This document shows positions 1 through 5,824 of a stretch of DNA of 23,854 bases, piece by piece. The position numbers and the translations under genes are program-made. The stretch is from Mariprofundaceae bacterium. GTDB taxonomy: Bacteria; Pseudomonadota; Zetaproteobacteria; Mariprofundales; Mariprofundaceae. The stretch lies in the NCBI GenBank assembly GCA_027018975.1, contig JALUXN010000012.1, forward strand, positions 1 through 23,854, written 5' to 3'. How positions within the stretch are numbered: position 1 is the stretch's first letter; every line of letters begins with the position of its first letter. Below the pieces are notes generated by a model, which searched no databases, was not told the DNA's origin, and saw nothing but the letters and a program-made list of their open reading frames with translations.

Positions 1-46
1 TTTGATCCCCCGCCTGTAGAATCTTGTCGAGATTTGCCTCACTCAT
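1..46 (-). CDS. Start of an unknown gene, cut by the window edge
   Basis: An ATG at 46 opens a minus-strand frame reading MSEANLDKILQAGDQ up to the edge. A GGAG sits about 10 bases upstream of the ATG. It lies beyond the terminator at 167-203, so it belongs to another transcription unit than the tail operon. In P2 the gene after D is the activator ogr, but these 15 residues do not look like Ogr. Function is unknown; only the start is visible. Confidence 0.4.
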   Translation of the reverse strand, partial: MSEANLDKILQAGDQ

Positions 47-166
47 GGAATGGAGCCTCCAGACCTAACCGTTCGACAATTTGCTTTTCTATCACCTCTC
101 TCAGCAGTTGAGATTTAGCTAGCTGATGCCGCGCAATATAATTCAGGGGTTCAGAGCGATATAATT
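47..166. promoter_or_regulatory. Leader region with a tandem near-repeat, possible control region of the next gene
   Basis: About 120 AT-rich bases lie between the terminator and the ATG at 46. Two near-identical 11-mers, gcaatataatt (133-143) and gcgatataatt (156-166), are spaced 23 bases apart, close to two helical turns. Each contains TATAAT on the plus strand, but no good -35 box sits at the right distance on either strand. I infer a possible regulator-binding region and cannot place a promoter. Confidence 0.25.
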
Positions 167-203
167 AAAAAAAACGCCAATTGCGTAATGTATAACGCAA
201 TTG
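167..203 (-). terminator. Rho-independent terminator of the tail operon
   Basis: The arms caattgcgt (178-186) and acgcaattg (195-203) pair perfectly over 9 bp with an 8-base loop. On the minus strand the stem is followed by GGCG and eight T (plus-strand A run 167-174). It lies just after the last gene of the operon (228-515) and faces the direction of tail transcription. Confidence 0.85.
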
Positions 204-227
204 CAGTATCCATAATGCCAAAAACCA

Positions 228-515
228 CTACCTCAAAACCACGTCTTCGTACAAAAACATAGGCCAGCAGGCCGTCACAGCAATATCAAGTAAAGATTCA
301 CGCAAGGTGTTTTGCTGCCCGTTGTTACGCACAATACGCTGTCCAATCTCGATAAGCATGCCATATATCAGACCGCTTAAACTGAAAGCCAGAATGCTAA
401 CCCACAATGGCGATCCGATCATGGCTGTAATACAAGTGGTTGCCAGCGCGGTGATGCAGCCGATCGTTGGGTGACGGTCGGCATGGTGGTTCTTATAGTG
501 GTCTATAACAATCAA
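228..515 (-). CDS. Small multi-pass membrane protein, last gene of the late operon
   Basis: This 95-residue protein has a polar N-terminus (IDHYKNHHADRHPT), two closely spaced hydrophobic segments at about residues 18-36 and 38-57, and a third possible one near 77-88. Its start codon overlaps the stop of the gpD gene as ATGA (512-515), so translation is probably coupled. The intrinsic terminator follows it directly. P2 has no gene like this after D, so it may be an accessory (moron-type) gene. Candidate roles such as superinfection exclusion are guesses from topology and position; I do not recognise the family. Confidence 0.7.
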   Translation of the reverse strand: MIVIDHYKNHHADRHPTIGCITALATTCITAMIGSPLWVSILAFSLSGLIYGMLIEIGQRIVRNNGQQNTLRESLLDIAVTACWPMFLYEDVVLR

Positions 516-1540
516 GCCGCTTCTCCTTGTAGCGTTGTCTTATACCCACCCGCATCCAGCGTGTGCGTCACAGATGTGGCGTGATAATTGCCATCAACCC
601 CCGCGCGGAATCCGGACAGAGCCAGCGGCGAGCCGGAAGCGATCAGGGCATTGCCGGGCATGGTGAGATGCAGTGTGGTCGCGCCACGGTTTAGCGCGGC
701 CAGCCGGGCGGCAGCAGCTGTGTGAGCCGCCTGCTCATTGGCGAAGCTACCCGGCACGCTGGCCACCGGCACACCGGACGCATCTCCCACCCGTACCGGC
801 ACGCGCTTGGCGCTGGCGTGATCGTGGTAGTGCGCGATTGCAGCGACATACTTGCCGCGATCCGCCAGCGATGCGCGCCACGTAGTCACGCCAGCTGGGG
901 CGATGGTAACCTTATCCAGTACGCGGCCTGTGGCGCTGATGGGCGTTCCTCGCTCAACAAACAGCAGATAATCGCGCACCGGCTTGCAGACCGCGCCGTA
1001 ATCGCTGGCCAGCCGTGTCAGAAAATTCAGATCGGACTCTTCGCGCTGATCCAGATGCGGGATCGGGGCACCGATGGCTGGCGGATTGCCCGTGGCATAC
1101 TTGTCCGCCACCCGCGCCTGATAGCCGTGCTCGTGCGCGATGGTTTTGCAGATGTCGGCAATGGCGATGTTGTCCCATGCGCGTGTTTTGGCGCTGCGCA
1201 ACGTATCTGCCTTGCCGCCTTTAGTGGGTTGTCGGGACATATTGGCGGCCTTGGCGCTGATCGTCAGCGTGTCAGGGACGCCAGCCAGCTCGATCTCATC
1301 CACCGTCCACTTGCCCATATCGATCAGTCCATCCTCCTTGTACCCAAGGCTGATCGCCAGCTCCGCGCCCGTGCGTGGCAGGCTGATGGCGTGGTCACGG
1401 TCATCCAGTACGATCTTGACGCTGTCTGAAGTGTTCCCCGCCTGATCGGCAATGGTGAGGCGGAGCAAACGATCGCGGATCGCAGCGGTGAGGTCGTTGC
1501 CATCGGCGCTGATCGAGAAATCGGGCGTGAATGCGCGCAT
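512..1540 (-). CDS. D: P2 gpD-like tail tip/baseplate hub protein (late control protein D family)
   Basis: The protein is 342 residues from the ATG at 1540, a little shorter than P2 gpD (387). It begins with the family-typical RAFTPDFSISADG. The middle contains HLDQREESDLNFLTRLA, the conserved segment (ESDLxFLxRLA) shared by gpD and the VgrG/gp27 hub fold. It forms the hub joining the tail tube to the spike. The stop of gpX and this ATG overlap as TGATG. An upstream GTG at 1549 is possible, but the GAGG box is only two bases from it and 11 from the ATG. It is the last recognisable P2-type tail gene, after U and X, matching the order in P2. Confidence 0.93.
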   Translation of the reverse strand: MRAFTPDFSISADGNDLTAAIRDRLLRLTIADQAGNTSDSVKIVLDDRDHAISLPRTGAELAISLGYKEDGLIDMGKWTVDEIELAGVPDTLTISAKAANMSRQPTKGGKADTLRSAKTRAWDNIAIADICKTIAHEHGYQARVADKYATGNPPAIGAPIPHLDQREESDLNFLTRLASDYGAVCKPVRDYLLFVERGTPISATGRVLDKVTIAPAGVTTWRASLADRGKYVAAIAHYHDHASAKRVPVRVGDASGVPVASVPGSFANEQAAHTAAAARLAALNRGATTLHLTMPGNALIASGSPLALSGFRAGVDGNYHATSVTHTLDAGGYKTTLQGEAA

Positions 1541-1746
1541 CAATCCCACAGCCTCACTGGTTGCGATGGCACGGTTGGGGCGGCCAGTGCCGGTAGGTTG
1601 ATGATGACCCCGGCCGGCAATACGGAGCCATGATCTGCCAAGCCGGGATTGGTATTGAGCAGATCCACCACGGCCGACTCACGGCCATAGTGGCGATAGC
1701 AAATGGCGTCGATCACGTCGCCCTGTTTTGTTCGATATTGCGTCAC
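1540..1746 (-). CDS. X: P2 gpX-like LysM tail protein
   Basis: This 68-residue protein starts at the GTG at 1746, which overlaps the stop of gpU as GTGA. The frame stays open upstream, but that part is the gpU gene in another frame. It has a LysM-type fold: YRTKQGDVIDAICYRHYG near the N-terminus, followed by LLNTNPGLA and ending VIINLPA. P2 gpX is 67 residues and sits between U and D, as here. It is needed for tail completion, probably at the baseplate hub. A G-rich stretch (GGGGGCG) serves as ribosome-binding site. Confidence 0.92.
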   Translation of the reverse strand: MTQYRTKQGDVIDAICYRHYGRESAVVDLLNTNPGLADHGSVLPAGVIINLPALAAPTVPSQPVRLWD

Positions 1747-2132
1747 TTGTCGCCCCCAAAGAACTGCAGGCTCATGCGAAATTCGACTTTGCGCGGCGCA
1801 CCACCGGCAACAAAGATAGTGCCGGTCTCCTCGATGCGCTTGATAACCCAATCACCATGCACCTCGCCGACCTGCCCCTTGGCCGAAATCAGCGTCAGCG
1901 GCTTACCAGCGGCAGCGGCTTTGCGCATCTCAGTGACTTGATCGCCGGTTTTGAACTCGGCCGGATAGATCACGCCGGATAGATCGATGGTCTCGCGCCC
2001 TTTGCCATCGTACTGCATGGCCGGATCGCGCCCGATGCGTGACTGCTCCTGCCAGCGATATTCCGAGACGCGGCGCAGCTCCTGATAGGCAGCCGTGTTG
2101 GCGGCAAATTTGTACTGACCGATCGCCATCAT
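1743..2132 (-). CDS. U: P2 gpU-like tail protein
   Basis: The gene encodes 129 residues from the first of two adjacent ATGs (2132 and 2129). MMAIGQYKF resembles the hydrophobic start of P2 gpU, and SEYRWQEQSRIG followed by DLSGVIYPAEF are typical of the family. The C-terminus (FRMSLQFFGGDK) also fits. The frame is open upstream to 2261, but that part overlaps the tape measure gene, which ends at 2155. An in-frame GTG about six codons upstream is an alternative start, since no strong Shine-Dalgarno precedes the ATG. In P2, gpU is required to finish the tail. It lies between the tape measure and X genes as in P2. Confidence 0.92.
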   Translation of the reverse strand: MMAIGQYKFAANTAAYQELRRVSEYRWQEQSRIGRDPAMQYDGKGRETIDLSGVIYPAEFKTGDQVTEMRKAAAAGKPLTLISAKGQVGEVHGDWVIKRIEETGTIFVAGGAPRKVEFRMSLQFFGGDK

Positions 2133-2154
2133 GACTTCATTGTTGATCGCCACG

Positions 2155-4554
2155 TCACCCACCCTGATAGTCAAACAGCGCGCCGCGCGTGCGGGCAGCA
2201 TGTTCGCGCTCTTTCTCGGCCAGCGCCTCGGCGACTGCCTGCTTTGTCTGCTCCGGATCACCGCCCTGCACCGTCATGTGCAGCGTGTAGCTGGCGCGGT
2301 TATCCTGATGCACCACCGCAGGCGATGGTGATGACACCGCTCCAGCGGGGCGGACGGCCGACAGATCAGGCAACGACGCAATCGCCACCGGCTGAATCAG
2401 CGGCTTCGGTTGAGCCATCGCAGGCGCAGTGGCCACCATTGTTGCCGCCAGCGCGGCAGGGGCGGCTTTGGCGATGGCCGGCTTGTTGTCGGATGAAAAG
2501 AGCGAAGCCAGCTTGCCACCCAGCGCATCCCCCCCGATGCCGCCAAGAATAGAGCCGATCAGGCCGCCGACCGCCGTGCCGATGACGGGCACAACGCTGC
2601 CTATGGCTGCGCCAGCCGCGCCGCCGGCCAGAGCGCCGCCGATGCCGCCGACATCCTGTGTGATCTCCGCGCCCTTGTTTTTACTATCGCCCAGCAGGGT
2701 TGATGCAATCGATATGCCCGCAATGCCTGCGCCAATCAGGCCTCCCTTCCCTTTCAGGAAGCGGCCAGCGCCCTTCAGCTTGTTTTTCAGCCCCTTGCCG
2801 CCGAAGAAGCCGCCGCCGGATTGCTCCAGCGATTCCGCCAGCGCCCTCTTTCTTGCCAGCAACGCGCCTTTTGCCATGACGATGTTCAGTGCTGCATAGG
2901 CTGTGATCAGAGGCGCGGCGACCAGAGCCAGAGCGCCCAGCCCTCCAACCAACGCCAACACCACTGCGGTCACTTTTGGGAAACGATCAGCCAGCGCCGA
3001 AACCCAATCCACAACAGGGGAGACCGCATCCAGAACCTTGTTGAGCGCCGGTGTGAGCCGGTTTCCAAATGAGATCGCCAGCTTCTCCAGGCGATTGTTG
3101 AACAGTGTGATGGCGTTTTCGGTGGTTTTGCTGCGCACATCAAATTCGCGTTGCGCCGAACCGGCAAAGGCGGCTTTCTCGCGGGTCAAATCAAAGGCGT
3201 GGCGCACGTTGTCCAGATTTTTCAGCAGTGGCGCAATCGCACCGACTGTTTCCAGCCCGAACAACTGCTTCAAGATGGCCGGTTGCTTCGCCTTATCCAG
3301 TTTCGACATGGCGGCAAACACATCCATGATTGCGCCCTTTGCATCGGTCTGCATGCGCTCTGCCATCGCCGATGCATCCAGCCCCAAACTGGCCAGCGCA
3401 TCCTTCTGCATCTTCGTGGCGGCCGTTCCGGCAGCCAGCGACAAGGTTAGATTCTTCATGCCGGTTGCAGCGATCTCCGGGGCGGCACCGGATGAGAGCA
3501 GCGCAGCACCAAGGCTGGCCACCTCTGTTGACGTCAGCCCGGCGCTCATGGCCACCGCCCCCTGCCGCTCAATCACAAGGGAGAGATCAGCGGCATTCGC
3601 ATTCATATTGTTGGATAGATGGTTGACGGCATCGGCCAGGCTATTGGCCTGCTGTTGCGTCAGCCCCAGGCCTTGCCGCCAGTTGGCCATAATCTTGCCC
3701 GCCTGTTCACCGGTCAGATCAAAAGCGACCCCCATCTTTGCGGCGCTATCCGCGAAGGCGAGCAGCTGTTGGCGTGGGATATTGGCCTGACCTGCCGCCG
3801 CGATAATATCGCCAATCCCCTTCGCGGATAGAGGGATGACCGTGGAGAGATTCAGAATATCCTTGCGCATCTGCCTGAATTGTTGCGGCGTATCGAAATT
3901 CACCACCTTACGCACATCGGCCATCGTGGATTCAAATGACACGGCAGCTTCAACAGGCCGGGTCAGTGCCCCTGTGAGTTTACGACCAACATTTTCGACG
4001 CCGCCAGCAACCAGCGAGATGTTGGCCGCTTTCTGAATGGCCTGATCATATTTCTGCTGTGCGTGCTGCAGTCTGCCCTGCGCTTGAGCCATCTGCTCCA
4101 TCTTGCGTGTAGCGACATCCATCTTTGCATTGAGGTCATCCTCCGCCGATGCGAGATGGCGGACATCCACGCCCGCACCTTGCAGCTCATTGCGCAACGG
4201 CCGGAGCTCTTCAAGCTGCCTTTTGTATTGATCCTTGAGGCGGGCTGATATTCGCTTTGCCCGTTCAAACTCGCTAGCCATCTGCTTGGTCGGCTTATCG
4301 GTCGCGGCAATAGCCTTACCCAGCGCGGCAACCTTTGCCTGCGCTGCTCTCATGCTGGCTGCCGTTTCCCGTAGCCTGCCGCCCAATGCCCTGAACTGTG
4401 CGATTGTCCGCTGCTGATGCGCCAGTGCATTGATGGACTTCTGCCCTTTCAGCATGGCGCTGGTCATCTTATCGCTCATGCCGACGATCTTCTTCACGGG
4501 CGCGGTGAACTTATCAACAGCGCTGATGAGAATGGACATATCAAGCGATTTCAA
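2155..4554 (-). CDS. T: Tail tape measure protein (P2 gpT-like, TP901 family)
   Basis: This 799-residue protein sets tail length and occupies the tube lumen. Residues about 25-170 are long charged helices rich in A, K, Q and R, likely coiled coil. The TP901-type core follows (TRPVEAAVSFESTMADVRKVV region, then GIGDIIAAAGQAN). A hydrophobic stretch lies near 545-575. A Gly/Ala-rich, glycine-zipper-like segment lies at 636-688, then an Ala/Pro-rich linker and a charged helical C-terminus. P2 gpT is 815 residues. Translation probably starts at a TTG (4554) because AAGGAG lies eight bases before it; the first in-frame ATG is five codons later. It follows E/E' as in P2. Confidence 0.95.
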   Translation of the reverse strand: MKSLDMSILISAVDKFTAPVKKIVGMSDKMTSAMLKGQKSINALAHQQRTIAQFRALGGRLRETAASMRAAQAKVAALGKAIAATDKPTKQMASEFERAKRISARLKDQYKRQLEELRPLRNELQGAGVDVRHLASAEDDLNAKMDVATRKMEQMAQAQGRLQHAQQKYDQAIQKAANISLVAGGVENVGRKLTGALTRPVEAAVSFESTMADVRKVVNFDTPQQFRQMRKDILNLSTVIPLSAKGIGDIIAAAGQANIPRQQLLAFADSAAKMGVAFDLTGEQAGKIMANWRQGLGLTQQQANSLADAVNHLSNNMNANAADLSLVIERQGAVAMSAGLTSTEVASLGAALLSSGAAPEIAATGMKNLTLSLAAGTAATKMQKDALASLGLDASAMAERMQTDAKGAIMDVFAAMSKLDKAKQPAILKQLFGLETVGAIAPLLKNLDNVRHAFDLTREKAAFAGSAQREFDVRSKTTENAITLFNNRLEKLAISFGNRLTPALNKVLDAVSPVVDWVSALADRFPKVTAVVLALVGGLGALALVAAPLITAYAALNIVMAKGALLARKRALAESLEQSGGGFFGGKGLKNKLKGAGRFLKGKGGLIGAGIAGISIASTLLGDSKNKGAEITQDVGGIGGALAGGAAGAAIGSVVPVIGTAVGGLIGSILGGIGGDALGGKLASLFSSDNKPAIAKAAPAALAATMVATAPAMAQPKPLIQPVAIASLPDLSAVRPAGAVSSPSPAVVHQDNRASYTLHMTVQGGDPEQTKQAVAEALAEKEREHAARTRGALFDYQGG

Positions 4555-4561
4555 TTATACT
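4533..4561 (+). promoter_or_regulatory. Candidate sigma70-type promoter pointing against the operon
   Basis: On the plus strand TGGACA (4533-4538) and TATACT (4556-4561) each match the -35 and -10 consensus at five of six positions and are 17 bases apart, the optimal spacing. The expected start of transcription is about 4568-4569, on or next to the ATG of the small plus-strand ORF at 4569. It overlaps the start of the tape measure gene on the other strand. This rests on sequence match alone. Confidence 0.45.
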
Positions 4562-4568
4562 GCTCCTT

Positions 4569-4742
4569 ATGATGCGTATCGTTCACTATTTCAGCCACCC
4601 TATGCGCCTGTGCGGGCTGATTTTCTCACTTGTTACGCTGGCCGTGATGCTGCCTGTTGATGCGCAGCTGGCGATCATGCTAGCGCCGTGCATGTATCCG
4701 CTGGGCTGGGGCTTTATGGGGTTGATTCCTTCACTGGATTGA
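4569..4742 (+). CDS. Small membrane protein encoded opposite to the operon (57 residues)
   Basis: The frame opens with two ATGs (4569 and 4572). It encodes 57 residues with two hydrophobic segments: CGLIFSLVTLAVMLPV at about 15-30 and LAIMLAPCMYPLGWGFMGLI at about 35-54. It fills the only long gap in the tail operon. Its TGA (4740-4742) abuts the stop of E' (4743-4745) with no base between, giving TGATCA. Codon use is good (CTG, GCG, ATC frequent), while the minus strand here holds only a 33-codon, protein-unlike frame. No Shine-Dalgarno precedes it; the promoter at 4533-4561 would give a leaderless mRNA. I do not recognise the protein. It could be a moron or a chance frame. Confidence 0.45.
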   Translation: MMRIVHYFSHPMRLCGLIFSLVTLAVMLPVDAQLAIMLAPCMYPLGWGFMGLIPSLD

Positions 4743-5131
4743 TCACGCCTTATCTGTCAGCAGCCCCATTTCAAACGCGCCTTTCACGCACTCAATCGCC
4801 TCATCCACATCCATCCGCTTAATCTCGGATGGCTGCCAGTGAAACGCTGCGGCAAGCTGGATGGTCAGCCGCCGCAGCGTTTCCATGCCTATTCCAAAAA
4901 AGAGGCCACAGCCTCACTGGCCTGATTGAAATCATGCGCATCCAGCCTGCGCACATCATCCGGCGCGATCTCGCCAATCAGGGAGAGCAGGCGAATCGAT
5001 TTGCCCAACTCGTCCTTTTCCCTGTTCATCAGCTCCAGATCGCCCACTGTGACGCGGCGCAGATTGAGGCTGGTGATTTTCTCACCAGCCACCTCGATGG
5101 GATACTTCAGCGTAATGACCTCACCGCTCAT
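4743..5131 (-). CDS. E+E': Tail assembly chaperone E+E' made by -1 frameshift
   Basis: The last codons of gene E read TCT TTT TTG GAA TAG and contain T TTT TTG, the same slippery heptamer used in P2. Slipping back one base replaces the last E residue with a 50-residue extension starting GIGMETLRRLTIQL and ending at the TGA at 4743, for a product of 129 residues. The extension contains AFHWQPSEIKRMDVDEAIE, matching the FHWxPSxxxxM pattern of E'/GpE-family proteins, so it is conserved coding sequence. In P2 and many tailed phages the short and extended forms together chaperone the tape measure during tail assembly. The tape measure gene follows. Confidence 0.85.
4889..5131 (-). CDS. E: Tail assembly protein E (P2 gpE-like)
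   Basis: Gene E encodes 80 residues, with ATG at 5131 overlapping the tube stop as TGATG. A G-rich sequence (GGGGTGG) precedes the start. The N-terminal pattern (VITLKYPIEVAGEKITSLNLRR, shown here as two pieces: VITLKYPIEV and GEKITSLNLRR) is a beta-rich stretch followed by VGDLELMNRE, as in the P2 gpE family. P2 gpE is about 91 residues. It is the unshifted product of the E/E' pair and probably coats or stabilises the tape measure. It lies between tube and tape measure, as in P2. Confidence 0.92.
   Translation of the reverse strand: MSGEVITLKYPIEVAGEKITSLNLRRVTVGDLELMNREKDELGKSIRLLSLIGEIAPDDVRRLDAHDFNQASEAVASFLE
4895..4901 (-). other. Programmed -1 ribosomal frameshift site TTTTTTG
   Basis: On the minus strand the heptamer T TTT TTG is in register with gene E (zero-frame codons TTT TTG) and lies two codons before its TAG stop. 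This is the P2 E/E' slippery sequence in the P2 position. The G-rich sequence downstream (GGAAACGCTGCGGCGGCTGACC and beyond, not shown in full) could form structure, but I have not folded it. Confidence 0.82.
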
Positions 5132-5640
5132 CAAACCACCCCAAGATTAGCGCGGGTCAGTGCCAGCTGATCCACGCCATTGACCTTGCGGATCATCCCC
5201 TGCACGTCGATCTCATGCAGCTCGACGCCCTCGATGGAGAGGTTGTAATACTCCAGCATCAGCTGGCATTTCAGCTTCGCCACTTCGCCCGGCTTCCAAG
5301 TGCCCATGTCGAGCTCTTTGATGCGGCCGCGCATCTTGACAACCACAGCCACCGACAGGCCGGTGGACGGGTTCTGCATGCTGCCACGCGCGGTGAATGA
5401 GCTGCTTGTGCCGATCTGGATGCCCCAGAGCGAGATGGTGTGCGGGTCATATTCGATCAGCGTAAAGTCGGCCTCCAGCTTCTCCATGCCGGTGTCCACC
5501 TCCAGCGGCACATCCATGCCACCGGCGCGCAGCTCCTCGGTTTTAAGCGTCAGCTTCGGCGGATTGATCTCCTCTGCCTTACCGAGAAAGCCGAAGCCAT
5601 CCACAAACAGATTAAAATCTTTCAATACACTGGCAATCAT
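5131..5640 (-). CDS. FII: Tail tube protein (P2 gpFII-like)
   Basis: At 169 residues it is nearly the length of P2 gpFII (172). The start (LKDFNLFVDGFGFLGKAEEI) and GMDVPLEVDTGMEKLEADFTL (seen as GMDVPLEVDTGMEK and LEADFTL) are typical of the contractile-tail tube family. LMLEYYNLSIEGVELHEID near the C-terminus corresponds to the final beta strands. It polymerises into the inner tube inside the sheath. A GGAGG box precedes the ATG, which overlaps the stop of the small upstream gene as ATGA (5637-5640). Confidence 0.95.
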   Translation of the reverse strand: MIASVLKDFNLFVDGFGFLGKAEEINPPKLTLKTEELRAGGMDVPLEVDTGMEKLEADFTLIEYDPHTISLWGIQIGTSSSFTARGSMQNPSTGLSVAVVVKMRGRIKELDMGTWKPGEVAKLKCQLMLEYYNLSIEGVELHEIDVQGMIRKVNGVDQLALTRANLGVV

Positions 5641-5813
5641 TGTTTGCCTCCTTTTTTGGCGTTCGCGCCTTTTTGTTTTGTTGATTTGACTGCGATCAAC
5701 GTGCCATCGGCGAGCAGAAACTGCGCCGCGCGAGGCAGTAGATCGATGGTGTCACCCACATTGAGATGGGTGTTGTTGATATACGCAGGGCGTTGGGCTC
5801 GATAGGTCTGCAT
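5637..5813 (-). CDS. Small basic protein between sheath and tube (58 residues)
   Basis: An ATG at 5813, seven to ten bases after a strong GGAGGGGAG, opens a 58-codon frame that ends ATGA-coupled to the tube gene. It begins MQTYRAQRPAYINNTHLNVG, continues with a short beta-type stretch (AQFLLADGTLIAVKS) and ends in a Lys-rich tail (KQKGANAKKGGKQ). It sits 11 bases after the sheath gene. Small DUF2635-type proteins lie next to the sheath gene in Mu-like phages, and this one has comparable size and composition, but I cannot confirm homology. Position suggests a tail role. P2 has no gene between FI and FII. Confidence 0.75.
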   Translation of the reverse strand: MQTYRAQRPAYINNTHLNVGDTIDLLPRAAQFLLADGTLIAVKSTKQKGANAKKGGKQ

Positions 5814-5824
5814 CACTCCCCTCC

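Noticed and set aside
722..1429. Long plus-strand frame (235 codons) opposite gpD
   Set aside because: It is a shadow of the gpD gene: its product is Arg/Ala/Cys-rich with no recognisable domain, and it has no promoter or Shine-Dalgarno.
2903..3790. Plus-strand frame of 295 codons opposite the tape measure gene
   Set aside because: It is the antisense frame of a repetitive Ala-rich gene; the product is Ser/Ala-rich and low in typical protein features.
4602..4703. Minus-strand frame of 33 codons in the E'/tape measure gap
   Set aside because: It is Ser/Ala-rich without a ribosome-binding site; the plus-strand frame over the same bases looks far more like a protein.
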